Positions 45,501-57,312 of a stretch of 64,000 bases of DNA are shown one piece after another. The notes under the pieces are model-generated. The model ran no database searches. It saw only the letters and a list, made by a program, of their open reading frames with translations, and was not told the DNA's origin. The DNA comes from Auricularia sp. M13 (lineage: Eukaryota > Basidiomycota > Agaricomycetes > Auriculariales > Auriculariaceae): the NCBI GenBank assembly GCA_037042915.1, contig CM073201.1:2542001-2606000 (forward strand), read 5' to 3'. The position numbers were made by a program, and so were the translations under genes. The first letter of the stretch is position 1; every line of letters starts with the position of its first letter.

Positions 45501-48500
45501 TTACTGCATATACATGGGCAAGACGTCCGACTGGGCGAATGGGAGATTGCACGCGGGGCATTTCCGCTGTCTCGTGGACAGCCGGCTGTCGATGCAGCCC
45601 TTGCAAAATGCTGACGGACGTGCGTCAGACTTGTTGAAGCGACCCGACAACGAGAGGACAACGTACTGTGACCACATTTCACCAGAACCTGTTCTCGGAA
45701 ACCCTGCTTGCAAGTCGAGCACTTGAGTACGCTCTGTGGTGCAAGACGAGTTAATTATGAGATGGCTACGGCAGGCGGTACACTGCTCACCATCGACCAG
45801 TCCAGTTGTTTCTGAATATCGTCCGCGCCGGCCGCGGAGGCAGCGCTTCGCTTCAACTGATCCACTTTCTCGGAAAGTTGCTTGACTTGGGCCTTTGCAC
45901 CACTGAGATGCTTCGTCAGATCAGAGACCTTTGCATCGAGGTAGACTCTGCGTTTTCTCTCTGTTTCGTATCCTATCTGCGCCTAGAGCAGTATGAGCCA
46001 CGGATGGAGCTGGAATAAAAATACAGACGCACCTCGCGTTTCTCAGTATCGTTCGTCTTCGCAGTATCCTCAAATTTCTCGATGCGCGCTTCGAGTGTCT
46101 TGATGCGATTCTGGAAAGCCTTTTCCTCCTGCGACCAGCCGGCCACGAGTTTCTCGTGCAAGGTCTAAACAAGCGAAAAAAAGGCATCAGTCAGGGACAA
46201 ACCAACATTCCTTTACGCACCGTCAAACTCTTGATGTCCTTCTTTTCATCTTCAAGAGTAGCGATGCACTGGTTCAAGCGTTCGACTTGCTGCTTGAGCG
46301 ACTTGACCTCCATTTCCGCAAGATCTTTTGCGGGTATGAGTGCGAAGTACTTGTGGTCCATTCTGCTTTTCTGGAGTAGCCAGCAAAATTGAGCCCAATG
46401 TTAATCGTAGGAGACAGACTAACCTCGGCAATCGCCCGCTGCAGTTTCTCCTCCAAGCTCGAGAGGTCGTACACCTTGCTAGAGGCCTGGCGTTCCAATG
46501 CCTCCCACGAGGCAGATAAACGGTCTACATCAGTATACAGCGCGTTCAAGGCCTCAAGAAAAGTTAGCATGTCTTGATTGCGCCCGGGAGAGCGCACCTC
46601 TGCTTCTTGCTTGCGGAGCAGCTCGGACGCGTTGAGCGCTTTCTCCTTTTCCTCCAAAGTTTGCGCAAGCGCCTGAACATCCGGAGAGGCCGTTTCCAGC
46701 GCTTGGGGTCCGTAGGTCATCTCATAGCGCTCCAGCCTCCGCTTGAGTTCCTCGCATTGCTGGCGCGCCTGTAGCTCCGCCTGCAAGTATTCGTAATTCT
46801 CTCCGCCCACCTCCGTATGAGCATCGAGAATGTCTTGCTGCACCTTGAGTTTGTCTTCGGCCTCCCTGCGGGGTCGGCAAGTGAGCAAAGGAGATATCGA
46901 CGGACAGCAAAATAACCGCGAACCTCAATCGCTTGCGAAGGTCTTCCACATACGAGGCTTTGTCGTCCTCATTTGTGTTAAAGAACGAGAAGAGGTCTTC
47001 ATCGCCAGCCTCGGCAGCCAGGCGGGCCTTCAGTCGTTGCACCTCGGACTGCAGGCTGAGTATACGTTCCTAGGGAGAGTGAGCCACGCGATAGGGCGTC
47101 TCCCCTCAGCTTACCTGCCGCGCTTCCGCCAACGCCTTGAACTCACGTATGGACGCGAATTTCTCCTGCAATGCGGCCTTGCGCTCGGTGAGCTCGAGTT
47201 TGAGTGTATCCCTTTCAGCTCGAATGCGGTTGGTATCCTCAGTGACACGCTCAAGCTGCGCCTTTAACTCCTGAATTTGATCGGCCGCGGCATTCTGTAC
47301 GACTTGAGCAACAGAGCGAAGGAATATCAAAGGAACGCATGCCGACCTCGAATGTGGCCTCGAATGCCGTACGATTGGTGTAGAAATCGTGGTTCTCTTT
47401 CTGGCACTTCTCGTATATTGCCAGCGGCTCCGCCAGCTCCTCCTTGACCCGATTCTTGACCATATCCTCTATCTCTTCTGCTAGACTCTCCTTCGCTTGC
47501 CACATAGCCTGCCTCTCCTGCTCGTAAAAGAAAACGCTCAGCTGGTGCACATACACGCCGTGAGACGCACGATTTTGGACTGTTCCTCGTCTTGTTGTCC
47601 GATTTTGAATAGTAGCGATGCGTTTCGCTGGGCGAGATCGGCTATCTCCTTGTCTTTCTGCCTGATTAGAGCCATGCATGCCTCCACCTGCGCGGACTCG
47701 ATTTTTTCAATGTCGAAATACTCGATGTGCCCATTAGAAGCAGCACCAGCAGGAGGTTGCTGTACGACACCGTGTGAGACGGTTAAGACGAACATAACCG
47801 ATGCATCATACTCACTGGAGCGGAAGGTTCAGAATGCTCGCGCTTGGGCTCTGATTCTTGGTCAGGGGCGCGAACGGAGCCGGGTTGTGTCGGCGGCGCG
47901 CGTGAGGTCTCGCGTCGAAGGCGTTCTGCACGGTTCTCGGCAGACTCAAGGTCGTTGCGCAGCTTGTCGATCTGCTCGTTGGCATCGTCAACTTGGGAGC
48001 GCAGGAGCTCGCATTCTGACTGCAGCCGTAACGCCTACAGATAAGGTCAGGTTAGACAAGCAAGCTGAGTGTTATGTCGCGTAAAGACGCGTACTTCCGA
48101 CTCCGCTTCGCGACGCGCCGCTTGCAGTGAAGCAGTGTCCACCGGATGCGAGCCCGCACGGGCGACAAATCTGTTGACAAGAGACTTTGTCTCTGCGCTC
48201 TTCTCTTCGAGAGCCGATTCGTACGCAGGCACGTCCGATGTGACTTTGGGTAGCTTAACACCTGCTCCGCGATCGTCAGCTTTGGCTGCAGGCTTAGAGA
48301 TGCGCACATACGTATTGAGGACTTGCTATCATCAAGGGAGACCAATGCTCGTATTTCAGATATTAACTGTGGCGGAGATTGAGCAACATGAAGCGAAGCG
48401 CACGCGGTTATGGCGATGGGCCTACCTGGTTCCAGCAGGTTTCAATGGCCTGCATGCTGGCTTGGTATGTCTCGCGCGCAGCCTCGAGCTCTGCGATTCG

Positions 48501-48778
48501 CTGGCGCCCTCGCTCGTGCTCGCGCGCATAGTGTCGCATTCGCCTGTAGATAGCCTCTTTTCGAAACAGCTATTGTAACTACCGTGAGCCTCTGCGCAAG
48601 GCTTGATATAAGCTATGAAGACTACCTCGAGGTTGCTGTCTTCGCTGGGCTCAGCTTGCTCGGTGTCATCAAGCCCGTTCACATGAGCTGGTGCGCCTGT
48701 GGCTGACATCAAAGCCCGCTTCTTGGACGCCGTTGGGTCCTCTGCAGGGCTACCAGGACGCTTGCGTGACTCCATCAT
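45501..48778 (-). CDS. BRE1: E3 ubiquitin ligase BRE1 (histone H2B)
   Basis: Many small exons. It starts MMESRKRPGSPAEDPTASKK at 48778 (second Met 48775) and ends in the C-terminal RING: CSTCKQGF, then FCKGCIDSRL-type text and TRQRKCPACNLPFAQSDVLP with stop at 45501. In between is almost all coiled coil: for example DILDAHTEVGGENYEYLQAE and KIESAQVEACMALIRQKDKE. BRE1 with Rad6 monoubiquitinates histone H2B, needed for H3K4 and H3K79 methylation. Length, Lys-rich N-terminus, coiled coils and C-terminal RING fit the family. Exact splice sites between the coiled-coil exons were not all resolved. Confidence 0.88.
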
Positions 48779-50553
48779 AGCTGCAGACACTGGATCCTGG
48801 GCGGTACGAGTAATGCGGCCAACGCGTACGACGAGCAAGACCAAGAGACGGCAATTCGAAGACCGCCCGCAAGCACTCTTCTACCTTCCGCAACCACGAT
48901 GAACCACAATACTCGCTGCCCGCGACAGCTGCCTTCAGTCACATTCTTTCTGTTGCTCATGTAAAGCGATCTTATAGGCGCAGGAGACTCAATAACAAGA
49001 CCGACAGCCTCAATAATTTCAATCGTGCAATCCGAGGAGCTTGCATTGTGGTTCTTATTTCGCCCATAATACTCTTCTGGATCCAATCAGCATGCTTGGA
49101 ACCCTCTGCTGCGCACAGTCTTTTCTTTACCACTCAAATCCCATTGATGTTGGCAGGGCATCGCCAACCGCTACTTCCCTGTTACCAGCCTTGTCCCGAC
49201 AATGTCAAGGAGTAATTAATGCAGGGCCAGCCTTCGGTCCTGCATCTCCCGTTAATCATGCTGGGAACTCAGGAATGGCACGGAGCCCGGACTGACAAAT
49301 CGTGAAGTGGGATGATGCACGCAGAGGTGTCTGCGGTGCTTGAGTTGCTTCAAAGCGCCATCCCGCTCATCATGCTCTCTGGCCCACGACTCCGTTGCTT
49401 CCTCTTACACACGTCGAGGTGGCATCCGACGGTGCGCAGAGTGGGCAACAATCCAATATGCCCGTCCGCTTACAGTAACTCCGGCCTCTGCGAACATCTG
49501 AAGCTCGGCGTTGCCGCCGCAACAGGCAAGCCTCACCTCATTGACGGTCGCGCCCTGGACACCATACGTGACACGCCACCAGCGCGCCGCACGGAGCTCT
49601 AAGACCCCCACATATTCGCGCTCCTCGACGCAATGACGTTATTTCGTCGCGGGACCGTTTGGCCCGTATTGCTGTCCTCGTCTCACAGGCAGCTGTCGCC
49701 AAGTACAACACGTTGCCACGAATGCTCGGGCGGAGGTCAACGGTGTGCGGAAGGATGCTGAGGGCTTGCGGTTTGCCATCGACCAGGTTATCTTGGTCGA
49801 GCGTGTGTTGGGAAGGGAAGGTACTGTTGAGGTTCAGGTGAAGAAAGCCGTCGGACAGGCATGCGGCACCGTCGCGCGTAGCAGCTGGTTCGCATACTCG
49901 CACTCTCTGCAGTCGGCATGCCATTCCATTCTCAACGCATTAGTTGCGCCCAGACTCTAACGAACAAGATCGTCTCCGAGGACAGGTCAGTACTCATATG
50001 CGAATCTCCAGCAACCAGTGCACACTTGCACGCACAGGATGGAACTTCTGTCCAGCCTCTGTCACTGTGTCGGTCCGCGCGTCTCCGGGGTTGCTATCCA
50101 ACAATCAACGGTTGCAACCATGCCTACTGTTTCGGTCTTTGCCTCGCCCCGCCCGTGCGCCATGGATATGGATTAATGCACGAATCCGTCATGATCACGT
50201 ATCAATGGTGGTCTCTCGGAGTTTCTGCTGTGCCTCGCGAACACCTTCAGCTGTCTGTGTATTCGTTAACTATCACCGTCCCTGGAGACTTTGACACCGC
50301 TTTCGGAGACTGGAGGCGATCGGGGTCAATCGATCCTTCTCTCCGTCCGGCCCTGCATTGAGCTGCATTGTCTTTCTAAGTACTTCAAATCGACGCAGCA
50401 CTATCCCGCTGGCATCTTCCAACTCTCGATCGTGATCGATGCACATACCTACCCTGTGCTGTGGCAGTGGTTGATCCTCACACTGACATGTTACCGACGA
50501 TCTCGCGACGCGTACAGCGTTGTCAAGGAGCGAATCCCGTGCTCATGTTGCGG
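48779..50553. other. Gene-poor 1.8-kb stretch
   Basis: Between BRE1 and tyrosinase. Several short open frames, none with a recognisable domain; no repeat or RNA seen. Confidence 0.4.
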
Positions 50554-50560
50554 TATAAAA
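50554..50560 (+). promoter_or_regulatory. TATA box of tyrosinase gene
   Basis: TATAAAA 188 bp before ATG 50748, followed by a CT-rich stretch at 50590-50740 usual for highly expressed fungal genes. Confidence 0.5.
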
Positions 50561-50747
50561 CGGTCGATCGCAGACGCTGACAGGCTCCTCACTTCCCCTT
50601 CATCAGCCCAGGCCTGTTTGTCGTTTCATCCCTCTTGTTCTTTCTCACTTGGCTCTTGCATTTGCAGTTTATATATTTCTATTTCCACTTCTTCTCTTAT
50701 CGCTTAGAACACCTGCTTAACTCCTTTCATACTCGCTCCTCTTCACG

Positions 50748-52078
50748 ATGGTCGTTGTTCCAAAACTTGTTCTGGTCGTCGCGGCTCTTTGCGCAGGCTC
50801 GTACGCGCTCCCGCCTTGGGTTCAGCCACCGGGCCGCGGTGGCATTCAACCACCGTTCCCTCAAGGAGGTCCACTCTCCGGCCCCCCGGACCACTGCCTT
50901 CCCAACCAGTTCAAGGTTCGCAAGGAATGGTACGCCTATTCCGTCCCATCTGTGCTCAGGCAACTCATCGCGAGAAGGGGCAACATGAAGCCCGCCGAGC
51001 GCAAGGCCTACACGACCGCGGTTCGCTGCCTGCAGCAGAAGCCGTCCAAGCTCTCACACGACCTCTACAACACGACCTCACGTTACGACGATTTTGTCGC
51101 GGTGCACATCAACCTGACGCGCACGGTGCACAACGACGGCATCTTCCTGCCGTGGCACCGCAACTTCGTGCAGCTCTACGAGGACGCGCTCGCGGGCGAG
51201 TGCGGCTACCGCGGCGCGCAGCCGTACTGGGACTGGGTGAAGCACGCGAAGAATCTCACCGCGTCCCCGCTCTTCGACGGGTCCGAGTTCTCGCTCTCCG
51301 GCCAGGGCGCGCCTCTGAGCGAGGAGGAGCTCGCGAAACAGCCTCCCTGCCGCGTGGGCAACTTTAGCTGCCCAACAGGCCCAGGCGGCGGATGCGTCAC
51401 AGATGGGCCTTTCAAGGACTATACGTGCGTAGAAAGGCTGCCCCTCCGCCGTAATTCCTGAGGATGCGTGCTGATTCGAGATGTTGCAGCATTGGCTATT
51501 TGCCCTCGAACCCGCTTGAGATGGCCAACCCGAATCCGGCTCTCCCTCCGACCGCGTTCCACTATCAGAAACGCTGCTTCAGCCGCAACCTCAACCAGTT
51601 CGTCGCGACCAACTTCCAGACCGCCGAGAACCTTGCGGGCGTGATGAACGCGACGACCATCGCCGAGTTCCAAGGCCACCTGGACAATGCGTCGGGCCAG
51701 GGGCTGCCTGGGCTGCACCCGTTCGGCCACTGGGTACGCCCACAACATCCGCTCATGAGCCTGAGATCTGACCAACACCGTGTATCATAGGTGATGGGCC
51801 CAACCGGCGCCGACATCTTCTCCAGCCCCGCCGACCCGGCGTTCTGGCTGCACCACGGCATGGTGGACAAGATCTGGACGGAATGGCAGGCACAGGATCC
51901 CTGGGCGCGCACCTACGGCGAGAATGCGCTCTTCGGCACCGTCACGGGCCTCAATATCCCACCCAGCGAGAACGCCACCCTCGGTCACGTCCTGACGTGG
52001 GGTCCCGGCACGAGGGAGCTGCCCATCGGTGCGCTCATGGCTGTCGGTCGTGGCAAATTTTGCTACCGTTATGAATGA
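50748..52078 (+). CDS. Secreted short tyrosinase
   Basis: Three exons (50748-51424, 51490-51733, 51791-52078; sum 1209 nt, 402 aa). A signal peptide (KLVLVVAALCAGSYA) precedes the mature enzyme. CuA histidines are in VAVHINLTRTVHNDG and FLPWHRNF; CuB has HPFGHW (H-x3-H) and DPAFWLHHGMVDKIW. Tyrosinases hydroxylate monophenols and oxidise diphenols to quinones. At about 400 aa with a signal peptide and without the C-terminal lid domain, it belongs to the short secreted type rather than the intracellular mushroom type. Several N-x-S/T sites suit secretion. Confidence 0.92.
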
Positions 52079-53075
52079 GAGTGACCCAGAGTAGACAGTT
52101 TGAGGATGTTCTTTCCACGATAACCACTTTCCCCCTCTAATCCGAGTGCTTGGATAAAACTTTGAATGCTGATACTGACTTCTTGGTCGGATATGGGTGT
52201 CGGAGGTGGTTTGACGAGCAAACCATCCAATCTTGCGAATGAAAAATGCGTTACTGGGAACCAAACTCCTCGACAATCGTTGAACATTTGAATTAACTCT
52301 GAAGTCCAGTAACCTCCATACAGTCTGTACCCAATTTGAAGACTCGACATGAAAAAGTCCTGTCAATGTGATCGCCTTCTCATTCCCTCGTTCATCGTCG
52401 TTTTGCAGAATTTTCCACAACAGCCATGAGGCCTCATCAATGAATGAGGTGCCATCGAGCCTCGTCTACTTGCGCTCGTTCTTCGCTCAATTCCCAGGAA
52501 GCGAATTTGGCACCGAAAAACGAAGGTCACCTTCGAACGTTGATATTGGAAAAGGCGAGTACATGGCAGTAAGAAACACAAGTGTCACGTGCAAAAAGCA
52601 GATGTCGTGCCACCGCGCTTCATGTTGGATCCCCAAACGCTCGCGCAATACATCAATCTTGGCCTTCTTCGGACACTTATGCGCGGTACCCGCTGGCTCT
52701 AGACAGCCCGGACAGTGAGAAGCTTTTGCTCAGTCTTCGCAGTCATTTGGATGCGTTCTACGTAGCGCTGCGCGCGGGGCGATTGTAATGATAACCTGGG
52801 ACTCTTGAACGGTTGGTAATACCGTAATGATCAGGTCTTTTGAATCGGTGCGAATGGGCAACTCTCTTGCTAGGCCCTCATTCCAGAACATCAGTTAGTC
52901 GAGTGGCATTCTCACAGCGCATACTCGCCGGTTCTGTTGAATGGTCTTGGATCAAAAGCTCGCCGCCATAGGTACTACGTAGCGCCAGATTCGTAGCAGA
53001 TTTTCAGAAAACAGCAGACTGTGCAGATACACGACCAATTGTTTGGGGCTTGCAACGCGCGTCCGCAGCGGCGCT
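52079..53075. other. Intergenic, possible decayed gene
   Basis: Minus-strand text at 52069-52560 such as MSSLQIGYRLYGGYWTSELI and FIDEASWLLWKILQNDDERG looks protein-like but sits in different frames with no family I know. No intact gene recognised. Confidence 0.3.
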
Positions 53076-55150
53076 TCAGGCGGGCCAGTGTTTGGCAGTG
53101 AGCTCGCGAAGGTCCTCGACGAACGGTTTGTCGGCATCCAGAGCCGCAAAGTGTCCGCCCTTGGGATGCTCTGTGACCTTTGTCAGTGAAAAGGTTGCCA
53201 CTGTCACGTTCGGCATGCCTTTGTACTGCACAAGTCGCGAGTTACCTGCGACGAGAGCTTTTGGGGCGCCACTGAGGGTTGATCAGGGGGATGCGCAAAT
53301 AATAAAGAGTAGATGGAAGACGCACGTGACCTCGTATGGCTGTGAGCGAGCGAGACTGTCTGTCAGTCCACGCAGACAAACGGGGAGAGCGGGTACACTC
53401 ACGTAGCTGCCATACCCCAGCGCGATGCGCTTATCAACCCTCCAGCGCCCGGGGTTATAGATCTGGTCCTGCAAAATCTTATACGAAAGGTGGTAAATCA
53501 GGACCGAAGTATGGAAGCTCTTCGTCAAATAATACAGCGCGACGGTCTCGATGAGGTCCTGCGGGTCCAGGGTGTCGGGGTCGCTCCACAGGTAGAATTT
53601 CTCGCCAATGTACGCGAGCAGGCCGAGCGGCGTGTCGGACAGCGCGTAGCCGATGGTGAGCGGCTTGGTGGCCTGCAGCTGCATGTAGCCCATGCCCGAC
53701 TTGTATATGGCGAGCGAGCGCGTGACGCCGCGCTGCTCGGCGGGCGAGAGGACGAGCGAGGTGGCGAAGTTGGACAGGGAGGTGGAGAAGGATGTATATC
53801 CCGGGATGCGATGCAAGAAGCCGGGGACCAACGCGCCGAGCCCTTGCAATATTTTGGCGGACAGCGGCACACCGACGTACACTGCGGTCCACGAGCACGG
53901 TCAGGCAGAACTGTCGAGAGGGGGAGTGCGTTCCTTACTGTTGAGGTGAGCGACGGGGATGTGCGCTGCTATGGATGGATCGCAGAACATGGCGCGTCCG
54001 ATGAAGCAGCCCTGTATTTCGATCAGCAAATAGAGGCCATAAGCTCGCGGACGAGGGAGGATGTGGTGTATCCGAATTCCAAACTCCCTGTTGCCAGTTG
54101 CAAACTGTGCAATGATTCTGCCACGGCAGGTAAACTGCCGGCCGCAAGAGTCGCGGAACGCACACGCGCCAGCATGTCAATGCAGGAAGACGCAGAGGCT
54201 CAGTGTCATGAGGGCCCGTGTCTACTTAACGGCATCTGCATGCCGCAAGCACTCGCAAGCGCGCGCGCGGTGGCGACCAGGGTCCCAGGCCCTGAGCCAT
54301 CAGACATCAAGGTCGACCCTCGCTCATACCCGTGAGCGAGGGCGTGCATCTCGATTTCGACGGAGCGAGTTCGTATTTGGCAGCGTGGTTCGGGGGAAGA
54401 ATTGCGGGATCATGCGTACCCAGTCGCCGCCTTGAACCGCGTACTTGTCGTACCCGAGCACATCGGTCATCAAGCGGTGGTATATCTTGCCAATGTCGAC
54501 GAAAGTGAAGTCCGTGCGGTGCGGATGCGTAGACCAAGCGTAACCTGGGATCGAGGGCACCACGACATGGAACCTAACAGTAACAGTTGCTGTTAGCGGG
54601 AATGGCTACTGCTGCACCTGGCGGCGCACGCTGGAGACGCCGCATCGGACGGGTTGACGAGCGGCTCGATGACCTTGTGGAAATCGTGGAAGCTCCCTGA
54701 CGCGCGGCGTCGCGTCAACAAACCGAAACGCCAGCAATCCGTGGCCCGGCGCGGACGCACCCGGCCAGCCGTGCAGCAGCACGAGCGGGACCGCATCCTC
54801 GCGCGCGCTGCGCGCGTGCACGAAGTGCAGGTCGACGTCCACATCTTCCAGCCGAACCATGTAATGCGGCCAGCGGTTCAGCTTGCGCTCGAACTCGTCG
54901 ATCGCGAACTCGCGCAGCCATTTCTCTCTGACCTGCAGTGCAACACGCATAAGCATAAGCCCAATCTATTTAATCATAAGCAGCACTGGCATGCGCGTAC
55001 CTGCTTGAGCCAGGGCAGCTCGATGCCCTGCTCCCACGACGCCTCGGGGAACGGCGGCGCGTCCGGCAGCGTGCTGCTCTCCAGCAGGTGCATCATGCGC
55101 ACCACGTCCTCTCTAGGGAACGAGACCTCGAACTTGCGCGGAGTGGACAT
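53076..55150 (-). CDS. Epoxide hydrolase (EHN plus alpha/beta hydrolase)
   Basis: Eight exons read 3' of ATG 55150: 55001-55150, 54761-54932, 54618-54696, 54420-54573, 53939-54011, 53403-53881, 53326-53339 (14 nt), 53076-53271. They sum to 1317 nt (438 aa). The EHN domain (SWEQGIELPWLKQ, EKWLREFAIDEFERKLNRWP) precedes the hydrolase core LVLLHGWPGSFHDF (oxyanion HGWPG), the nucleophile elbow GGDWG, and EHPKGGHFAALD with the catalytic His. Such enzymes open epoxides to diols. The intron after GGDW is 408 nt (54012-54419) while all others are about 50-70 nt. Confidence 0.88.
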
Positions 55151-55750
55151 GCTGGTCGCGGTGTGGGACAGAGCCGTGTTGCGCGGAATAAGGACGCGAC
55201 GTTGCTGTCACAATTTATCAAAAGCGAAGAAGACACCGTGACGCAGTCGCCGTGATATTACGCAGGAAAAATATTGTGCGACTGTCATTCTGGGCAGAGC
55301 CAATGAAGGAACTGGACAAGGCCCATGAGAGGTTCAAAATGACTGTTGCTGACTCAGACGGGTGACGGGAAGGACCAGAGAGAGAGACGCGTTGTTTATG
55401 TTTGTATCTCCGAAAGGATCCCCGAAACAATCAAACAACAAATAAACTACCAAAAACAATGTCGCGAGTTTCCAGGGAACCATTTGGTTAACATATGAAA
55501 GGTGCTTAGAGCTCGGACTGCCAGATAATCTTCCGTAACTTTAGTGCAGGTACATAGGTCATGAAGAATTGAACTTCAGTATTGCTGATTCTTTTAGCAA
55601 TTGACAACTTGAAGCACGATTGCGTACGGAGGAACGCGCCCGTCCACCCCTAACTTCTCCTGGATGAGAATGGAAGGCGCGTCTGAGACTGGGTCATCAA
55701 TATTATACGAGAGAGTCAATCTGCACCAAGCTACTAGTAACACATAGCTC

Positions 55751-55751
<1 letters not shown>
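55151..55751. other. Intergenic
   Basis: Divergent region between the epoxide hydrolase and the HSP12-like gene. No gene recognised. Confidence 0.4.

Positions 55752-55833
<82 letters not shown>
55752..55833. repeat. (AC)41 microsatellite
   Basis: Uninterrupted run of 41 AC dinucleotides ending 18 bp before ATG 55852. It must lie in the 5' UTR or core promoter of the HSP12-like gene. Confidence 0.97.
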
Positions 55834-55836
<3 letters not shown>

Positions 55837-55851
55837 TACTTACGAACCAAC

Positions 55852-56154
55852 ATGTCCGACGCCGCCCACCAGAGCTTCACCGACAAGGCCCGGGCCGGCG
55901 CTGCCATCAAGGTAAGACTGAGCACCCTTCGTTTACCCTCTGACGGACGTCTGCGCGCAGACGTCCACGACGGAGCACTTCGGGGACAAGTTCAAGTTCG
56001 CCGGCAAGGTTCATCCCCCACTTGCATCATGATGATGCGGGCAGCAAAGCTGACGCGCCGCCTCCAAACGCCGCGGGCAGGGCGAGAAGTCGTTCGGCGG
56101 CGCGAACACCGCGTCAAGGCCAAGTCCGCGCTCGGCATGGGCGACAAGCATTGA
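55852..56154 (+). CDS. Small HSP12-like hydrophilic protein
   Basis: Starts MSDAAHQSFTDKARAGAAIK, then after a 49-nt intron TSTTEHFGDKFKFAGK. The SFTDKA and TTEHFGDKFK blocks match HSP12/glucose-repressible small proteins of basidiomycetes. A frame in the last exon ends KSALGMGDKH, again like the family, but the clean splice I see after FAGK leads into another frame (GEKSFGGANTAS), so the last join is uncertain. HSP12-type proteins are disordered membrane-associated stress proteins. Confidence 0.6.
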   Translation: MSDAAHQSFTDKARAGAAIKVRLSTLRLPSDGRLRADVHDGALRGQVQVRRQGSSPTCIMMMRAAKLTRRLQTPRAGREVVRRREHRVKAKSALGMGDKH

Positions 56155-56883
56155 GCATCTCAGCCTCTATCGGTCTGCGACTTGGATATGTCATGTATAT
56201 CGCACCTCTTGTACACCGGTTGTATTTTTGAATGAAGCAATGGCTTTCTATCGCCCTTGACGATAATTTCGTCTCGTGTGATGTTGGCCGGTCCGGGTGT
56301 ATGCTGGCGTGAGTTATGCAGGTCAGAAAGCCCAGTTGAACGGTTGGCAGCACCAGCAATCTCGAGAGCAGTGCGAGGAAGACATGCAGAGGACCCGGAG
56401 ACACTATACTAGAAGTTCATCCACGAAGTCAAGCCGCGGCTGCCCTGGGCTAAGTCCCCGCACATAGCATCGTACACAGCCAGCGCAGGTTCCACGGCGG
56501 TACGGGCAATGTTCAGCTTGCTGGACTATTGACTGACTTCGCGCATAACCCGGCAAAGGAAAGAGCGCCACACAATCGAGCGCTTTGAATTTTCCGGTGG
56601 CTCGTGAGCGGTTTACCGACGGCAACAGCGTGCGGGAATCAAGAAATTGGGAGCATTCGATGTGAATCTGCGCAATCTCCCTCAGCACAAACCTCGAGGC
56701 GAAAGGAAAGAGGCGAGACACTGGCAGCAGGTCGGCGGGAAGCGCGCGCGTGGCATTGATACAATTGTCGGGGGCGTTCTCATTGTTCCAATCCTAGAGT
56801 ACAGCAAGTGGCAAGTGGCACCGCTGCAAGCAATGGTGAGCTGATGCAGCACTGGACACAATCGAAAGAAAGAAAACGTACGG
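56155..56883. other. Convergent intergenic space
   Basis: Between the HSP12-like gene and CDC26. Short open frames only; nothing recognised. Confidence 0.4.
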
Positions 56884-57087
56884 TCAGCGCATGCCCAGGC
56901 GATCCTCAGTCGACATCTCCTCGCGCTTGCGCTTGGCGTCCTCGGCCGCGACAAACGGGCGCGCGGCCTGCTCGCGCGCGAGGCGGTTGGCGGTGTCGAC
57001 GGCCTCCTTCTGCCGGGCGAGGATGAGCTTGACGTCCTGCACGTCCGCGTCGCCGAGTGCGACGACGGTGGGTTCGCGGCGCAGCAT
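56884..57087 (-). CDS. CDC26: Anaphase-promoting complex subunit CDC26
   Basis: Single-exon 67-aa gene. It starts MLRREPTVVAL, matching the invariant N-terminus MLRRKPT of CDC26 that inserts, N-acetylated, into the TPR groove of APC6/Cut9. A helix with LILARQKEAVDTANRLARE follows, and the end REEMSTEDRLGM matches the conserved SREQMxxDRIG of animal CDC26. CDC26 stabilises the APC/C. Divergent from PRA1, 225 bp away. Confidence 0.82.
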   Translation of the reverse strand: MLRREPTVVALGDADVQDVKLILARQKEAVDTANRLAREQAARPFVAAEDAKRKREEMSTEDRLGMR

Positions 57088-57312
57088 TCCAGTATTCAGG
57101 CAGTCACTGGCGATTTAAGGAGAACACGTATTCGGGATTCGAGCGTGTGTGGGATTCGCTGCGCAAGTCGCAGCGGCTGTGGCTGGTCCTGGAGGATGGC
57201 GCGCGGAGCCCGAATTGGGAGGCCCTTTTGACTGCGCACCCCTTGCTGAGCGCCTTTTATAACCAGACTCCGTAGACCAGACAGGCCCACGTCGCTCCTT
57301 CCCACTGCCAGC

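Noticed and set aside
48779-50553. Hidden gene between BRE1 and tyrosinase
   Set aside because: Open frames are short, overlap on both strands and show no conserved motif or plausible exon chain.
53490-54335. 281-codon plus-strand open frame
   Set aside because: Antisense to the epoxide hydrolase exons and its long intron; no family match.
55594-55833. Cys-Val repeat protein on the minus strand
   Set aside because: Simply the translation of the (AC)41 microsatellite.
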